A stretch of DNA of 64,000 bases, taken from an uncultured Methanobacterium sp. (GTDB taxonomy: Archaea > Methanobacteriota > Methanobacteria > Methanobacteriales > Methanobacteriaceae). The notes under the pieces are model-generated. The model was given only the letters and a program-made list of their open reading frames with translations, ran no database searches and was not told the DNA's origin. Shown in pieces: positions 1-9,727 of this stretch; within the stretch, counting starts at the first letter, position 1; each line of letters opens with the position of its first letter. Position numbers and translations under genes: made by a program. The DNA lies in the NCBI RefSeq assembly GCF_963666025.1, contig NZ_OY762552.1, positions 1,231,001-1,295,000 on the forward strand. Reading direction: 5' to 3'.

Positions 1-1398
1 CACCTCGAAAGGACCAATACGGTATCCTGAACTTTTGATCATGTCATCGTTACGTCCCACAAACCACAGGTAGCCATCTTCATCCTTCCAGGCAGTGTCT
101 CCGGTGTGGTAGTATCCATCGTACCAGGCAGCCTCTGTTTTATTATCTTCCTTGTAGTATCCACAGAATAACCCCGGGGGTTTACCATCGGCGGTTTTTA
201 TCACTATTTCGCCTTCTTCACCCACATCGCTCTGTTTACCCTCTTTATCCATGATCTGGATGTCGTATTCAGGGGCGGATTTTCCCATGGATCCGGGTCT
301 GGGTTCTATCCAGGGGAAGTTGGCTATGCAGACCACACATTCAGTCTGACCAAATCCTTCCCTTAAACGCAAACCTGTGAATTCATAAAATTTATTGTAA
401 ACTTCAGGGTTCAGGGGTTCTCCTGCAGTTACCGCATATTTCAGGGTTGAAAAGTCGTACTGAGATAGATCTTCCTTTATGAGGAACCTGTAGATGGTTG
501 GAGGTGCACAGAATGTGGTTACTCCGTGATAGGAGGCCTTGTCCAGCATTTTTGCTGCATCGAATCGTTCGTAGTCATATACGAAGATCGCAGTGCCTGA
601 TATCCACTGCCCATATATTTGACCCCACATGGCCTTGGCCCAGCCAGTATCTGCCACAGTGTAATGCAATCCATCCTCCACCACATTTTGCCAGTACTTT
701 GCGGTTATTATATGGCCCAGAGGGTAGGTGTAATCGTGCATGATCATCTTGGGCAGGCCGGTGGTTCCTGATGAGAAATAAATAAGTGCTACATCATTAT
801 TTTGAGTGCCTTCCTCTCCAAAAGGGCGCTGGAATTCAGGTGATGCGTTTTCTATTTCTTTACGGAAGTTGAACCACCCTTCTCTATCCTCATCCCCCAC
901 CAGTGCCTTTATAAATGGTGCGTCTTCCAGTTGTAGGTGGGCTTCATCAAAGTATCCGGGTACTCCATCTTCAGCTATGCATACCACCATTTTGATACCG
1001 GCGTTCTTTATACGGTAAACAATATCCCTGGTTTTAAGCATGTGGGTGGCAGGGATGGTTATGGCTCCCAACTTGTGGAGGGCCAGGATACAGAACCAGA
1101 ACTCATAACGGCTCTTTAAGGTGAGCATTACCCGGTCTCCCTTTTTTATGCCCTGTTGGGCAAAGAAGTTAGCTGCACGATCAGAGTATTCTTTCAGGTC
1201 TTTGAAGGTGAATATCCGGTCAGCATCATCGTTGCACCATACCATGGCCACTTTTTCTGGATACAGACTGGCATACTCATCTACCACATCGTAGGCAAAG
1301 TTGAAGTTTTCAGGTACATTTATACGGAAATTATCCTTAAAATCAGGATAAGACTCAAAATCCACCTGTGAAACGAATTTTTCAAGTAAAGATGACAT
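1..1398 (-). CDS. Acyl-CoA synthetase, AMP-forming (ANL superfamily), 3' end outside window
   Basis: Activates a short- or medium-chain carboxylate to its acyl-CoA through an acyl-adenylate. The 466 visible residues begin at an ATG preceded by GGTGATAA. The adenylation motif SSGTTGLPK lies near residue 205, GFGQTE near 350, the YHTGD motif near 434, and the GRNDDMIKSSGYR hinge occupies the last visible residues. Only the C-terminal lid with the catalytic lysine, usually about 85 residues, is missing past the window edge. It lies 139 bp downstream of a cupin-type XRE regulator in the same direction, so that regulator may control it. The substrate cannot be told from sequence; acetate, propionate, isobutyrate or aryl acids are possible. 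Confidence 0.9.
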   Translation of the reverse strand, partial: MSSLLEKFVSQVDFESYPDFKDNFRINVPENFNFAYDVVDEYASLYPEKVAMVWCNDDADRIFTFKDLKEYSDRAANFFAQQGIKKGDRVMLTLKSRYEFWFCILALHKLGAITIPATHMLKTRDIVYRIKNAGIKMVVCIAEDGVPGYFDEAHLQLEDAPFIKALVGDEDREGWFNFRKEIENASPEFQRPFGEEGTQNNDVALIYFSSGTTGLPKMIMHDYTYPLGHIITAKYWQNVVEDGLHYTVADTGWAKAMWGQIYGQWISGTAIFVYDYERFDAAKMLDKASYHGVTTFCAPPTIYRFLIKEDLSQYDFSTLKYAVTAGEPLNPEVYNKFYEFTGLRLREGFGQTECVVCIANFPWIEPRPGSMGKSAPEYDIQIMDKEGKQSDVGEEGEIVIKTADGKPPGLFCGYYKEDNKTEAAWYDGYYHTGDTAWKDEDGYLWFVGRNDDMIKSSGYRIGPFEV

Positions 1399-1537
1399 TT
1401 TTTTATCACCAGTTATTTTAATAAATCACTATTTATCAATTATTTTAAAATTATAAGGCTTATTCTAAATTATATTTGGTTTTATTAATTTTTATAAAGG
1501 AATTTGTAATTTTTATCCACTTTACATACTATCCACT

Positions 1538-2092
1538 TTACATTACAATTGCCAGGAATTTTGCGGGTTTATTTTCCAGGGCTTCCATGGCATGTTCATA
1601 GGATGAATCGAAGAATATGGAATCTCCTTCTTGGAGGATGATCTCATTGTCGTGTATGTAAATTCTCAGTACACCTTCTAAAACGTAATCAAACTCCTGT
1701 CCAGGATGTGAATTAGTGGAAGGTTTCATCCCATCCGTTTTAGGTTCTGCAGTGACAATGAAAGGTTCTGCTTTTTTGTGGATGAATTTTTCCGCCAGAT
1801 TCTCGTACTTGTACTGTTTTCTACGACCTACTTCCACTCCTTTTCCCTTTCTGGTCACACTGAAAATATGCATTCGTGTTTCTTCTCCTGTTAATAATAA
1901 ACCCATATCCACTTCCATTTTATGAGCGATTTCATAGAGAATACTGGCAGGGATGTCTTTTTTCCCACCCTCATATTCCTGATAGGTTCCCATGGAAATT
2001 TCCAGGTAATCTGCCATGTCCTGAATGCTGATGTCTGAGAGCTCTCGAAGTTCTGTTATTCTCAGCCCAATTTCTTTCATCTTTTCTTTCAT
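1538..2092 (-). CDS. XRE-family regulator with C-terminal cupin sensor domain
   Basis: A 184-residue transcription factor. Residues about 8-65 form an XRE helix-turn-helix (ELRELSDISIQDMADYLEIS then TYQEYEGGKK). Residues about 115-184 form a small beta-barrel cupin (HPGQEFDYVLEG, later LQEGDSIFFDSSYEHA) expected to bind a small ligand. The ATG follows GAGG by nine nucleotides. It lies upstream of and co-directional with the acyl-CoA synthetase, a pairing that fits regulation of organic acid activation. The regulatory target is inferred from position only. Confidence 0.85.
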   Translation of the reverse strand: MKEKMKEIGLRITELRELSDISIQDMADYLEISMGTYQEYEGGKKDIPASILYEIAHKMEVDMGLLLTGEETRMHIFSVTRKGKGVEVGRRKQYKYENLAEKFIHKKAEPFIVTAEPKTDGMKPSTNSHPGQEFDYVLEGVLRIYIHDNEIILQEGDSIFFDSSYEHAMEALENKPAKFLAIVM

Positions 2093-2584
2093 AAACTAAA
2101 ACCTCACATTAAATGTGGTTAAGTCTTTAATCAAGCCCTTGGCTAGTTTGCCATTGCTTATAAAACTAATAGATTCTTTATTACAATTGAGATTTTATTA
2201 TAATTGGATCCATCAAAGATAGTTTGATTATTTGATTAGAAGTTTCAATTTTCTATCTTGATCTATGCTCAACCTTTATATTATAATTTTACACAAGTTT
2301 TATAATGATTGTTAATGACAATTTAATTTTGATACTATAAATAAATTACCAATAACCAATGTTGATAGATGCCTAGGTAACTGCTAATGCCCCGGTACTG
2401 ATTAGAAAAATCTTGAAGACAAGGGAAGATAATCATGTGAAGTAAGTTAAATTAACATGCCATGAATCCCAAATTATCAAACAGAACAAAAAAATAAACA
2501 GAACCAGAAATTAATATTTCACATGAGATATTGGTATTTCACTGAGATATTGATTATAAAAAAGAATGGATTGGAGGGATGAAT
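2093..2584. other. Intergenic region between divergent genes
   Basis: AT-rich spacer between the XRE regulator (minus strand) and the adenosine-specific kinase-like gene (plus strand). It must hold promoters for both. I see no reading frame with a ribosome binding site and no strong repeat. Confidence 0.5.
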
Positions 2585-3073
2585 TTGGAACTTGATATTA
2601 AAATGGTTAAACTGGAAGCACCAGAAGATTGTAATCTTATTTTAGGCCAGAGTCATTTCATTAAGACAGTGGAGGATCTTTACGAGGCCATAGTGAATAC
2701 CGTGCCACAGGCAGAATTCGGTCTTGCATTTGGAGAGGCTTCAGGAGACTGTCTGGTGAGAACTGCCGGGAACAATGCAGATCTGGAAAAGCTGGCCGGA
2801 AAGAAAATGCTGGAGCTGTCCTGTGGTCACAGTTTCCTGATCTTCCTGGCCAATGCATTCCCTCTAAATCTCACCCAGAGAATCAAGGATGTGCCTGAAG
2901 TGGTTAATCTTTTCTGTGCCACTGCCAATCCAGTTCAGGTCCTGATTGTGGAAACCGAACAGGGCAGGGGAATAATTGGAGTTGTTGATGGCTTCAAACC
3001 ACAGGCTATTGAGACTGAAGAAGATGTGGCTGGGCGGAAGAAATTCCTCCGGGATATTGGTTACAAATTATAA
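2585..3073 (+). CDS. Adenosine-specific kinase family protein (PF04008)
   Basis: About 162 residues matching the small single-domain archaeal family typified by the Pyrobaculum adenosine-specific kinase structure. Family signatures are IIGQSHFIK-like (here LILGQSHFIKTVEDLYEAI), FGLAFGEASGDCLVR, CGHSFLIF and VIVETEQGRGIIGVVDG. GGAGGG at 2573-2578 directly abuts the first ATG (2579), which is too close for initiation. The in-frame TTG at 2585, six nucleotides after GGAGGG, is the better start. The biological role in methanogens is unknown, and the kinase name rests on structure-based inference for the family. It is monocistronic. Confidence 0.85.
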   Translation: MELDIKMVKLEAPEDCNLILGQSHFIKTVEDLYEAIVNTVPQAEFGLAFGEASGDCLVRTAGNNADLEKLAGKKMLELSCGHSFLIFLANAFPLNLTQRIKDVPEVVNLFCATANPVQVLIVETEQGRGIIGVVDGFKPQAIETEEDVAGRKKFLRDIGYKL

Positions 3074-3374
3074 TCAAAGAATATTCGACCATTATTCCAT
3101 TTCAATTCATTTAATTTTTTCCCATTTATCCCATATTTAAAAAAAAATCTCAATGTTATTTAAAACTTTTCTTATTTTATAAAGTCATCTAATTAAGGAA
3201 AGTCCACTGAGGAATTGCAATTAAGATTATCTGAATTAAAAAAGATATCTCTTGAAATAAAGGACTATTCCCTAAATCCAGTCATATTATCTTAAATTTT
3301 ATATTCCATAAAATCAATATTATAATATATAAAATAGGTTGAATACTTTGTTAAACAGTTCAGGGGGTTAAAAT
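3074..3374. other. Intergenic AT-rich spacer
   Basis: No gene seen. TTATAATATATAAAA near 3320-3335 is a plausible TATA element for the gene that starts at 3375. Confidence 0.4.
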
Positions 3375-3689
3375 ATGGCCAATATTTTATTTTACAGAGT
3401 TAGTGGGAGTAAAAAGAAAGATACTGCTATTGATGTGGATGATAAATACATATCACTCCAGAACAGGAGCGAAGGAGCCATGGTTGTTAAATTTGGTGGT
3501 CCTGAAGATAAATTGATGGAAATACATGATTTTTTCGATGCACTGCAGGATATGGAAACTGTACCTGTGGATATTGATAATACTGGACCAGTAGAGTACT
3601 ATTTTAGGGGGATCTCACCGCTCAGTGATGATGAGGATAATGGGTTTCCCATTAAAAGGTTCAGTGTGACTTTGCAGCAAAGAAGATAA
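3375..3689 (+). CDS. Conserved hypothetical protein, 104 residues
   Basis: Small acidic soluble protein with no signal peptide, membrane segment or cysteine. The ATG follows GGGGG by about eight nucleotides. Alternating hydrophobic residues and the segment VVKFGGPEDKLMEIHDFFDAL suggest a compact alpha/beta fold. I do not recognise a family with a function. It converges on the archaeoflavoprotein gene, with 41 bp between the two stops. Confidence 0.7.
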   Translation: MANILFYRVSGSKKKDTAIDVDDKYISLQNRSEGAMVVKFGGPEDKLMEIHDFFDALQDMETVPVDIDNTGPVEYYFRGISPLSDDEDNGFPIKRFSVTLQQRR

Positions 3690-3730
3690 CATATTTGGTA
3701 TTAAGAAGATTATTCCAGCATCTTTCAGAT

Positions 3731-4300
<570 letters not shown>

Positions 4301-4571
4301 GACCTTATTTCTGTACAGAGTTCATAATTTATTTTTCGATTTTGTTTAACCCACTGAAGTCAAACCATAGATCAAAGTCAAACCATAAATATTAGAATTA
4401 ATCTAAGGAATAATTTAAGGAATAATTTAAAGGGTAAATTCAATCTTCAATAAACTATACCATTTCAAGTAGATTATACCCAAATGATATCCATCTTTAA
4501 TAAATGGGTAATAAACTGATTTAGGAAACAGATTGATTGAGTAAATATTGATTATATAAAACTAATTCCTG

Positions 4572-4772
4572 GTGGTGTTTAACATCCAGAATAATGAAGA
4601 AAATAAAAAAACTGAAAAAATTGAAACCTGTTACACTTGTGGTAAAAAGTTTGACATGAATAAAGATGATGGAAGCCGCTACCGATACGAGAAATTCCCA
4701 TTATGTGCCTATTGTGCCGAGTTTTACGGCTTTTATTTCGATGATCCTGGACAAAAAAGAAAGGAAAAATAA
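4572..4772 (+). CDS. Small zinc-ribbon protein
   Basis: About 66 residues with two CxxC knuckles: CYTCGKKFD (residues 19-22) and CAYCAEFYGFYF (about 47-50). This is a four-cysteine zinc ribbon after a Lys/Glu-rich N-terminus. The start is uncertain: GTG at 4572 or 4575 lies inside the GGTGGTG that would otherwise act as the ribosome binding site. Function unknown; small zinc ribbons of this type may bind nucleic acid or protein. Confidence 0.6.
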   Translation: MVFNIQNNEENKKTEKIETCYTCGKKFDMNKDDGSRYRYEKFPLCAYCAEFYGFYFDDPGQKRKEK

Positions 4773-4949
4773 GGAAATATTTAGGAAAAAATAATCACTT
4801 GAAAAATAATTGTTAGTTTTTTTTTAGTTTCCAATTTCATTAGTTTCCAATTTCATTAGTTTCCAAGTATTATCCTAATATTATCCTAAGAATCCACTAA
4901 GAAGTTCCTAGAATTTTTATTTTATTATTTCCTTATTTCCCTAAATTTA

Positions 4950-6299
4950 TTAGTTTCCTAAATGCTTTTTAACCAGGGAAATTCCCCATTCTGCCATTTT
5001 AGTGGCATCATCAGTGTTTTTAGCTTCTGCAAAACATCTAAAGATGGGCTCTGTTCCGGAAGGTCTGATAATAATCCATCCTTCTTCCCTGAAAATTTTC
5101 ACCCCATCCGTGGTGTCAATCTCATATTCCTTGGTATCTGCGGCGATTTTATCCATTACCTCACGTTTCAGGTCATCAGGACATTCCACTTTCATCTTCA
5201 CTGACTGGTAGGCCGGAAGTTCTGCCACCAGCTGGGATAGTGGTTCCCCGGTGAGGGCCATGGTTTCCACGATTTTAGCCGTGGACAGTGCAGCATCTCT
5301 ACCTAAAACAAAATCAGGGAAAATAAGACCTCCATTTTCTTCTCCACCAAATAACCCGTCACTTTCTTTAAGTTCCCGGGCCACCAGAAGGTCACCCACA
5401 CGGGTTGCCTTCACTGTTCCACCGAATTCTTCGGCTATATCGTAAATTGCAGTGGATGTAGCTACGGTGGTTACTATAAGTCCTCCCTGGTTCTCCTGCA
5501 ATAACTGTTTTTCCACCAGGGCAAAGGTTTTATCCCCCATTACAAAGTTTCCATTCTCATCTATGCAGATGGTACGATCAGCATCACCATCATGGGCAAT
5601 TCCCAAATCTGCTCCCGTGGCTTTCACTGTTTTAATGAGTTCCTGGAGGTTATCCTCTGTTGGTTCCGGGTTTCTTCCAGGGAATGATCCATCAGGCTGG
5701 CAGTTTAAGGTGGTGACTTCACATCCCATTTTACGGAGAATGTAGGGTGTGGTGGAACAGGCCGCTCCACTACCACAATCAACTATTACTTTAAGGTTGG
5801 CTTTTTTAATGGCATCGTGGTCAACGCGCTGTATAACTTCATCAATGTACTCATTAACCAGACCCGGATTGGTGGTTACCTCACCAATCTCATCCCAGGC
5901 CACTCTGTCTGGGTTCTCATTGAAGTACATGTCCTCGATCTTAAGTTCCATATCTTCAGCTATACCTATTCCATCTTCATCCACGAATTTAATACCATTG
6001 TACTGTGGAGGGTTGTGAGATGCGGTGATTATCACCCCACCATCGTAGTAGTTCCTTACTGCATATTGAACGGCAGGTGTAGGTAGTATTCCCAGATCAA
6101 CAACCTGACATCCGGATGAAAGTAGTCCAGATATCACTGCGTGTTTTATTAAGGGAGTAGATGTTCTAGGGTCCCCTCCAACAGCCACCCATCCTTTGAC
6201 CAGTGTTCCGTATGCTGCGGCCAGTTTAGATGCGAATTCTGGCGTTAATACTTCATTGGCAATTCTTCTAACCCCAAATGTTCCGAATAACTTTTTCAT
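4950..6299 (-). CDS. glmM: Phosphoglucosamine mutase
   Basis: A 449-residue alpha-D-phosphohexomutase, the usual length for the archaeal enzyme. It interconverts glucosamine-6-phosphate and glucosamine-1-phosphate for UDP-GlcNAc, and so feeds pseudomurein and surface glycans. The catalytic serine is Ser94 in TASHNP, the metal loop is DGDADR (237-242), the sugar-specificity loop is GEENGG (319-324), and the phosphate-binding loop is RPSGTEP (412-418). All four are intact. The neighbouring genes on its 5' side are glycan-assembly membrane proteins, which fits. A phosphomannomutase side activity is possible, but GEENGG favours GlmM. Confidence 0.93.
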   Translation of the reverse strand: MKKLFGTFGVRRIANEVLTPEFASKLAAAYGTLVKGWVAVGGDPRTSTPLIKHAVISGLLSSGCQVVDLGILPTPAVQYAVRNYYDGGVIITASHNPPQYNGIKFVDEDGIGIAEDMELKIEDMYFNENPDRVAWDEIGEVTTNPGLVNEYIDEVIQRVDHDAIKKANLKVIVDCGSGAACSTTPYILRKMGCEVTTLNCQPDGSFPGRNPEPTEDNLQELIKTVKATGADLGIAHDGDADRTICIDENGNFVMGDKTFALVEKQLLQENQGGLIVTTVATSTAIYDIAEEFGGTVKATRVGDLLVARELKESDGLFGGEENGGLIFPDFVLGRDAALSTAKIVETMALTGEPLSQLVAELPAYQSVKMKVECPDDLKREVMDKIAADTKEYEIDTTDGVKIFREEGWIIIRPSGTEPIFRCFAEAKNTDDATKMAEWGISLVKKHLGN

Positions 6300-6484
6300 T
6301 GATAAACACTTCCTGTAAAACCTTCATAAACTTGATTTGATTCTTAGTTGATTAAATTGACTAATTCTTAATATACGAGAATATTTACGTTTAATTCACT
6401 CTTAAATGCCGTTATCTAATACTGTTATCCAATCTGATAATTTTAGTATGGTTATCCAAGGATTGGTATCAATGGATTACTCAT

Positions 6485-7948
6485 CTAAATATTTACCCTC
6501 CAGACTTTATAATCTTTGTTCTGGTAAACCAGGATGAAATAACCAGGATGAGGTATTGGGGACTGTTCTACAAAGTATTTAATATTATCCCTTTTAACAT
6601 CTTCTTCTGTGAAATTTCCACTGTAGTAGAGGTTCCGATCAAGTACTTTAACCATGCCAGGCTGGTAACCCCCGGTGGAAACTGGTTGCCTGGACACCGA
6701 TACAATCACCGGATCAAGGCCTTCAGTGAGGGACATTACCACACTCGTACCATCCCCATTATCTGCAAACCACTGGGCTAAGTCTCTTTGAGAGTCATTA
6801 ACCAGTGGTTTTACTGATAAAGCATAGAATAGTCCTGAAAAAACTGCAGAGATGATTAAAAGAACAATTATAACTTTGAATATTTTATCATAAACTGGTT
6901 TTTTACTGCTGGTATGGATGTATTCCAGCCCCAGTGCAGCCATAATCATCACTGGAAAAACTGCAAAATTCAGTATTCGATCTATGAGTATGGAAAATCC
7001 CAAAATATACGCATTACTTAGTATTAACAAGAATAAAGTCCAGGTAATTATTAAAATATCCTTACGGGACAATTTTTCATACCATTTCATACTGTTTTGG
7101 TTAAATCCTTTAATCCGAATAATTACCCATAAAACAGCAAATATCAGGGCGGGAACTCCCAGTGTCTTGGCCAGGATGATTAGATATTCAACAGGACCCT
7201 GGATAACTGCCTGTGGGTTGTGGAAAGTGTATCCATACTGGATCAGTAAGGGGAGCCACCATAGAGCGGCCACTAAGAGGGTGAATCCCAGGAATAGTCC
7301 TAATGAGGAATAATTTACTTTATCCTTTCTCAGTTTAAGGGATAATGTGAAAAGCAGTACCACACCCAGCATTATCAACCCAGTTAAGTTATGGGTTAAC
7401 ATCATTAACCCGCCGATAATACCCCCTACAACCGCAAATTTGTGGCCATCACCCTCCAGTGCACGGTAGTAAATGTAGACCGCTAGGGGGAAGAAAATTA
7501 AAGCCAGGGTTTCAGGTAATGGTAGCATGGCCCGGTGGAATACTGATGTGAAAAACAAAAAGAAACCGGTCAGTAGGGCCACCCTTAAGTTATAAAACTG
7601 GCGGGCAACATAGGTGAATGATAAAACCAGGGAAAATGCAAAAACTGGTTGAAGATACCGGGCAACTTGGAAAGGATCAACTTTCAAAAGGGTCGTAAAT
7701 GCCGCAATGAGGTAATGGAACAAGGGAGGATAGAATATTGGCCTGCCGAATGGTGCATAGGTTAAAGGGTCCCAGAAAGTGAGTCCCTGTTCCATGTAAA
7801 GTTTGGCCAGGTGAACATGATAATATATATCCCAGCTTAAGGGCCACTGGTACTTTAAAGTGGGAATAAGAGCAATGATGAATGCCAGGATGGCAGGAAT
7901 CAGCAGTAACAGAACAGACTTATTTTTAGTTATTTTTTCATATTCCAT
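6485..7948 (-). CDS. Polytopic membrane protein, GT-C glycosyltransferase-like
   Basis: About 487 residues with roughly ten or more hydrophobic spans and a soluble C-terminal segment of about 110 residues. The first luminal loop has WDIYYHVHLAKLY and DPLTYAPFGRP, the kind of acidic/His loop found in GT-C enzymes that use polyprenyl-phosphate sugars. The ATG at 7948 follows AGGTG; the GTG six bases upstream is less likely. It is a paralogue of the protein at 9728-11164, with the same N-terminal pattern and the same C-terminal SRQPV(S/A)TGGY motif. Glycosyl transfer is inferred from topology and motif; no activity is established. Confidence 0.75.
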   Translation of the reverse strand: MEYEKITKNKSVLLLLIPAILAFIIALIPTLKYQWPLSWDIYYHVHLAKLYMEQGLTFWDPLTYAPFGRPIFYPPLFHYLIAAFTTLLKVDPFQVARYLQPVFAFSLVLSFTYVARQFYNLRVALLTGFFLFFTSVFHRAMLPLPETLALIFFPLAVYIYYRALEGDGHKFAVVGGIIGGLMMLTHNLTGLIMLGVVLLFTLSLKLRKDKVNYSSLGLFLGFTLLVAALWWLPLLIQYGYTFHNPQAVIQGPVEYLIILAKTLGVPALIFAVLWVIIRIKGFNQNSMKWYEKLSRKDILIITWTLFLLILSNAYILGFSILIDRILNFAVFPVMIMAALGLEYIHTSSKKPVYDKIFKVIIVLLIISAVFSGLFYALSVKPLVNDSQRDLAQWFADNGDGTSVVMSLTEGLDPVIVSVSRQPVSTGGYQPGMVKVLDRNLYYSGNFTEEDVKRDNIKYFVEQSPIPHPGYFILVYQNKDYKVWRVNI

Positions 7949-8143
7949 TAGCACACCTATGTGAGGATGATGATTGAAGTAATAATCAAGTAAATTAGAG
8001 AGTATTTAATTGGAAGTTATTGATTTAAACATAAATAACTTAGGTCATGATTAATTTAAAAAGTCATAATTTATTTAAAAAAATTATATTAACACTCATT
8101 ATATAAAGCTAAGAAAAAGGATAAAGGATTAAAGGTACCTGAT

Positions 8144-9577
8144 ATGACTACCACTTCATCTCCATCTTCTCCACAGTCAAACCGTGAAAAACTCTTTTTA
8201 ATTGTTTTAGGCGTGATACTGATTATTAGTGTAATTTGTTTATTTTTAACCTATCTGAATACTCCAGGATACGCCCAAATGCCGGAAATTAATAGTAATG
8301 ATAGAATCCTGGTTTTTTCTCCCCATCCAGATGATGAATCACTTGCTGCTGGAGGTTTGATTAAAAAAGCCAGAGCTTTGAATGCCACTGTTAGGGTGGT
8401 TGTGATGACTGACGGTAGCAGTGCAGCCACACCAGAAGAACTGTCCCAATATCTTGAAAAAAACAATAAAAGCAATTCCACTGGAATTGCTGAATTAAGG
8501 TACCAAGAAACTACCAGTGCCCTGAGTAAATTAGGGGTCAATACCAGTAACATCATATTCCTGGGTTATCCTGATACTGGCCTCAGAGCTCTGTTTGAGG
8601 ATTACTGGGATCCAGATAAACCATATCAAAGCAACACACCCTTCAACCATTTCGATCATTTCCCCTACAATTTCACATATCAACCAAACGCCACTTACAC
8701 TGGATCGAATGTTGCAGGAAACTTGAAACAGATAATAACTGATTTTAAACCCACCATCATCATTGCTCCGGATGGATTGGATGAACATCGTGACCACTGG
8801 GCTACCAATGCATTTGTAATGTATTCTGCAGCTGCAACCAACTTCAAAGGGACGATCTACACCTATCTGGTTCATAAAGGAGGGACTAAATGGCCTTCAC
8901 CTCCCAATTATCAACCTTCCCTCAATTTAACACCCCCACAGGAACTTCAGAATCAGAATATTAAATGGATAGAGACCCCGCTAACTTCGGATGAAGAAAA
9001 AGCAAAAGAAGAAGCCGTTAACTCCTATGGACTTCCCCTTTCCCTCACCAAGGGTTATTTGAAATCTTTTATCAGAACTAATGAACTTTTCATTATCCCC
9101 CAAACAGTTAACACTCAAATAATCAGTGCTACAAATTTTACAAAAACAGGAATGCCTTCATCTTCATTTGAAGATGTACGGTACGATTATAATACCAAAA
9201 CCCTTAAAATATCTGATGAAATGAGTTCCCTGGGAGCAGCACGTGATAATGAAAACTTTTACATTGTGATAAACTCCACTCACCAAATTAATGGTGAACT
9301 TGTTTACCGGTACCATTTCCGATTGCTGGAAAATGGACAGTTCAAGCGTTTGGATGTTAAAGTTCAAAATGGTACTGCAGTATATGAGAAAAAATCGGTT
9401 AACAGCCTCCAGCCTGAAACTAATGCCACAGTTGAAGTCCAGGGCAACATGTTGGTGTTGAAGCTCCCCATGAATAGTTTTAAGAAGGTATCATTCCTGA
9501 TGATGAACACCGATGTCAATGATAAAAATGGGCAGTTAATTGACTTATCTGCCTGGAGAGAACTTAAGGTAACCTGA
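8144..9577 (+). CDS. PIG-L/LmbE-family deacetylase, membrane-anchored
   Basis: A 477-residue protein with one N-terminal membrane span (residues about 18-37) and an extracellular PIG-L domain. The zinc motif HPDDE is at 61-65 and the second metal/catalytic motif DEHRDH at about 213-218. Family members remove N-acetyl from GlcNAc-type sugars. The C-terminal 160 residues form a separate beta-rich region of unknown role. It sits between two convergently oriented GT-C-like genes, so the likely substrate is a surface glycan or glycolipid. Substrate is inference. Confidence 0.85.
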   Translation: MTTTSSPSSPQSNREKLFLIVLGVILIISVICLFLTYLNTPGYAQMPEINSNDRILVFSPHPDDESLAAGGLIKKARALNATVRVVVMTDGSSAATPEELSQYLEKNNKSNSTGIAELRYQETTSALSKLGVNTSNIIFLGYPDTGLRALFEDYWDPDKPYQSNTPFNHFDHFPYNFTYQPNATYTGSNVAGNLKQIITDFKPTIIIAPDGLDEHRDHWATNAFVMYSAAATNFKGTIYTYLVHKGGTKWPSPPNYQPSLNLTPPQELQNQNIKWIETPLTSDEEKAKEEAVNSYGLPLSLTKGYLKSFIRTNELFIIPQTVNTQIISATNFTKTGMPSSSFEDVRYDYNTKTLKISDEMSSLGAARDNENFYIVINSTHQINGELVYRYHFRLLENGQFKRLDVKVQNGTAVYEKKSVNSLQPETNATVEVQGNMLVLKLPMNSFKKVSFLMMNTDVNDKNGQLIDLSAWRELKVT

Positions 9578-9727
9578 AATATCTAAACGTGAACAGAATA
9601 TCTAAACGTAAAAAGGAGTATCTAGTTTTTGATATCTGATTATCTATAGATCAATATTAAATAGGTAGATTACTTAAATAGAGAAATTTAAGTATAATCT
9701 CCGCAAATCCCCTTAAATCCAGTTATA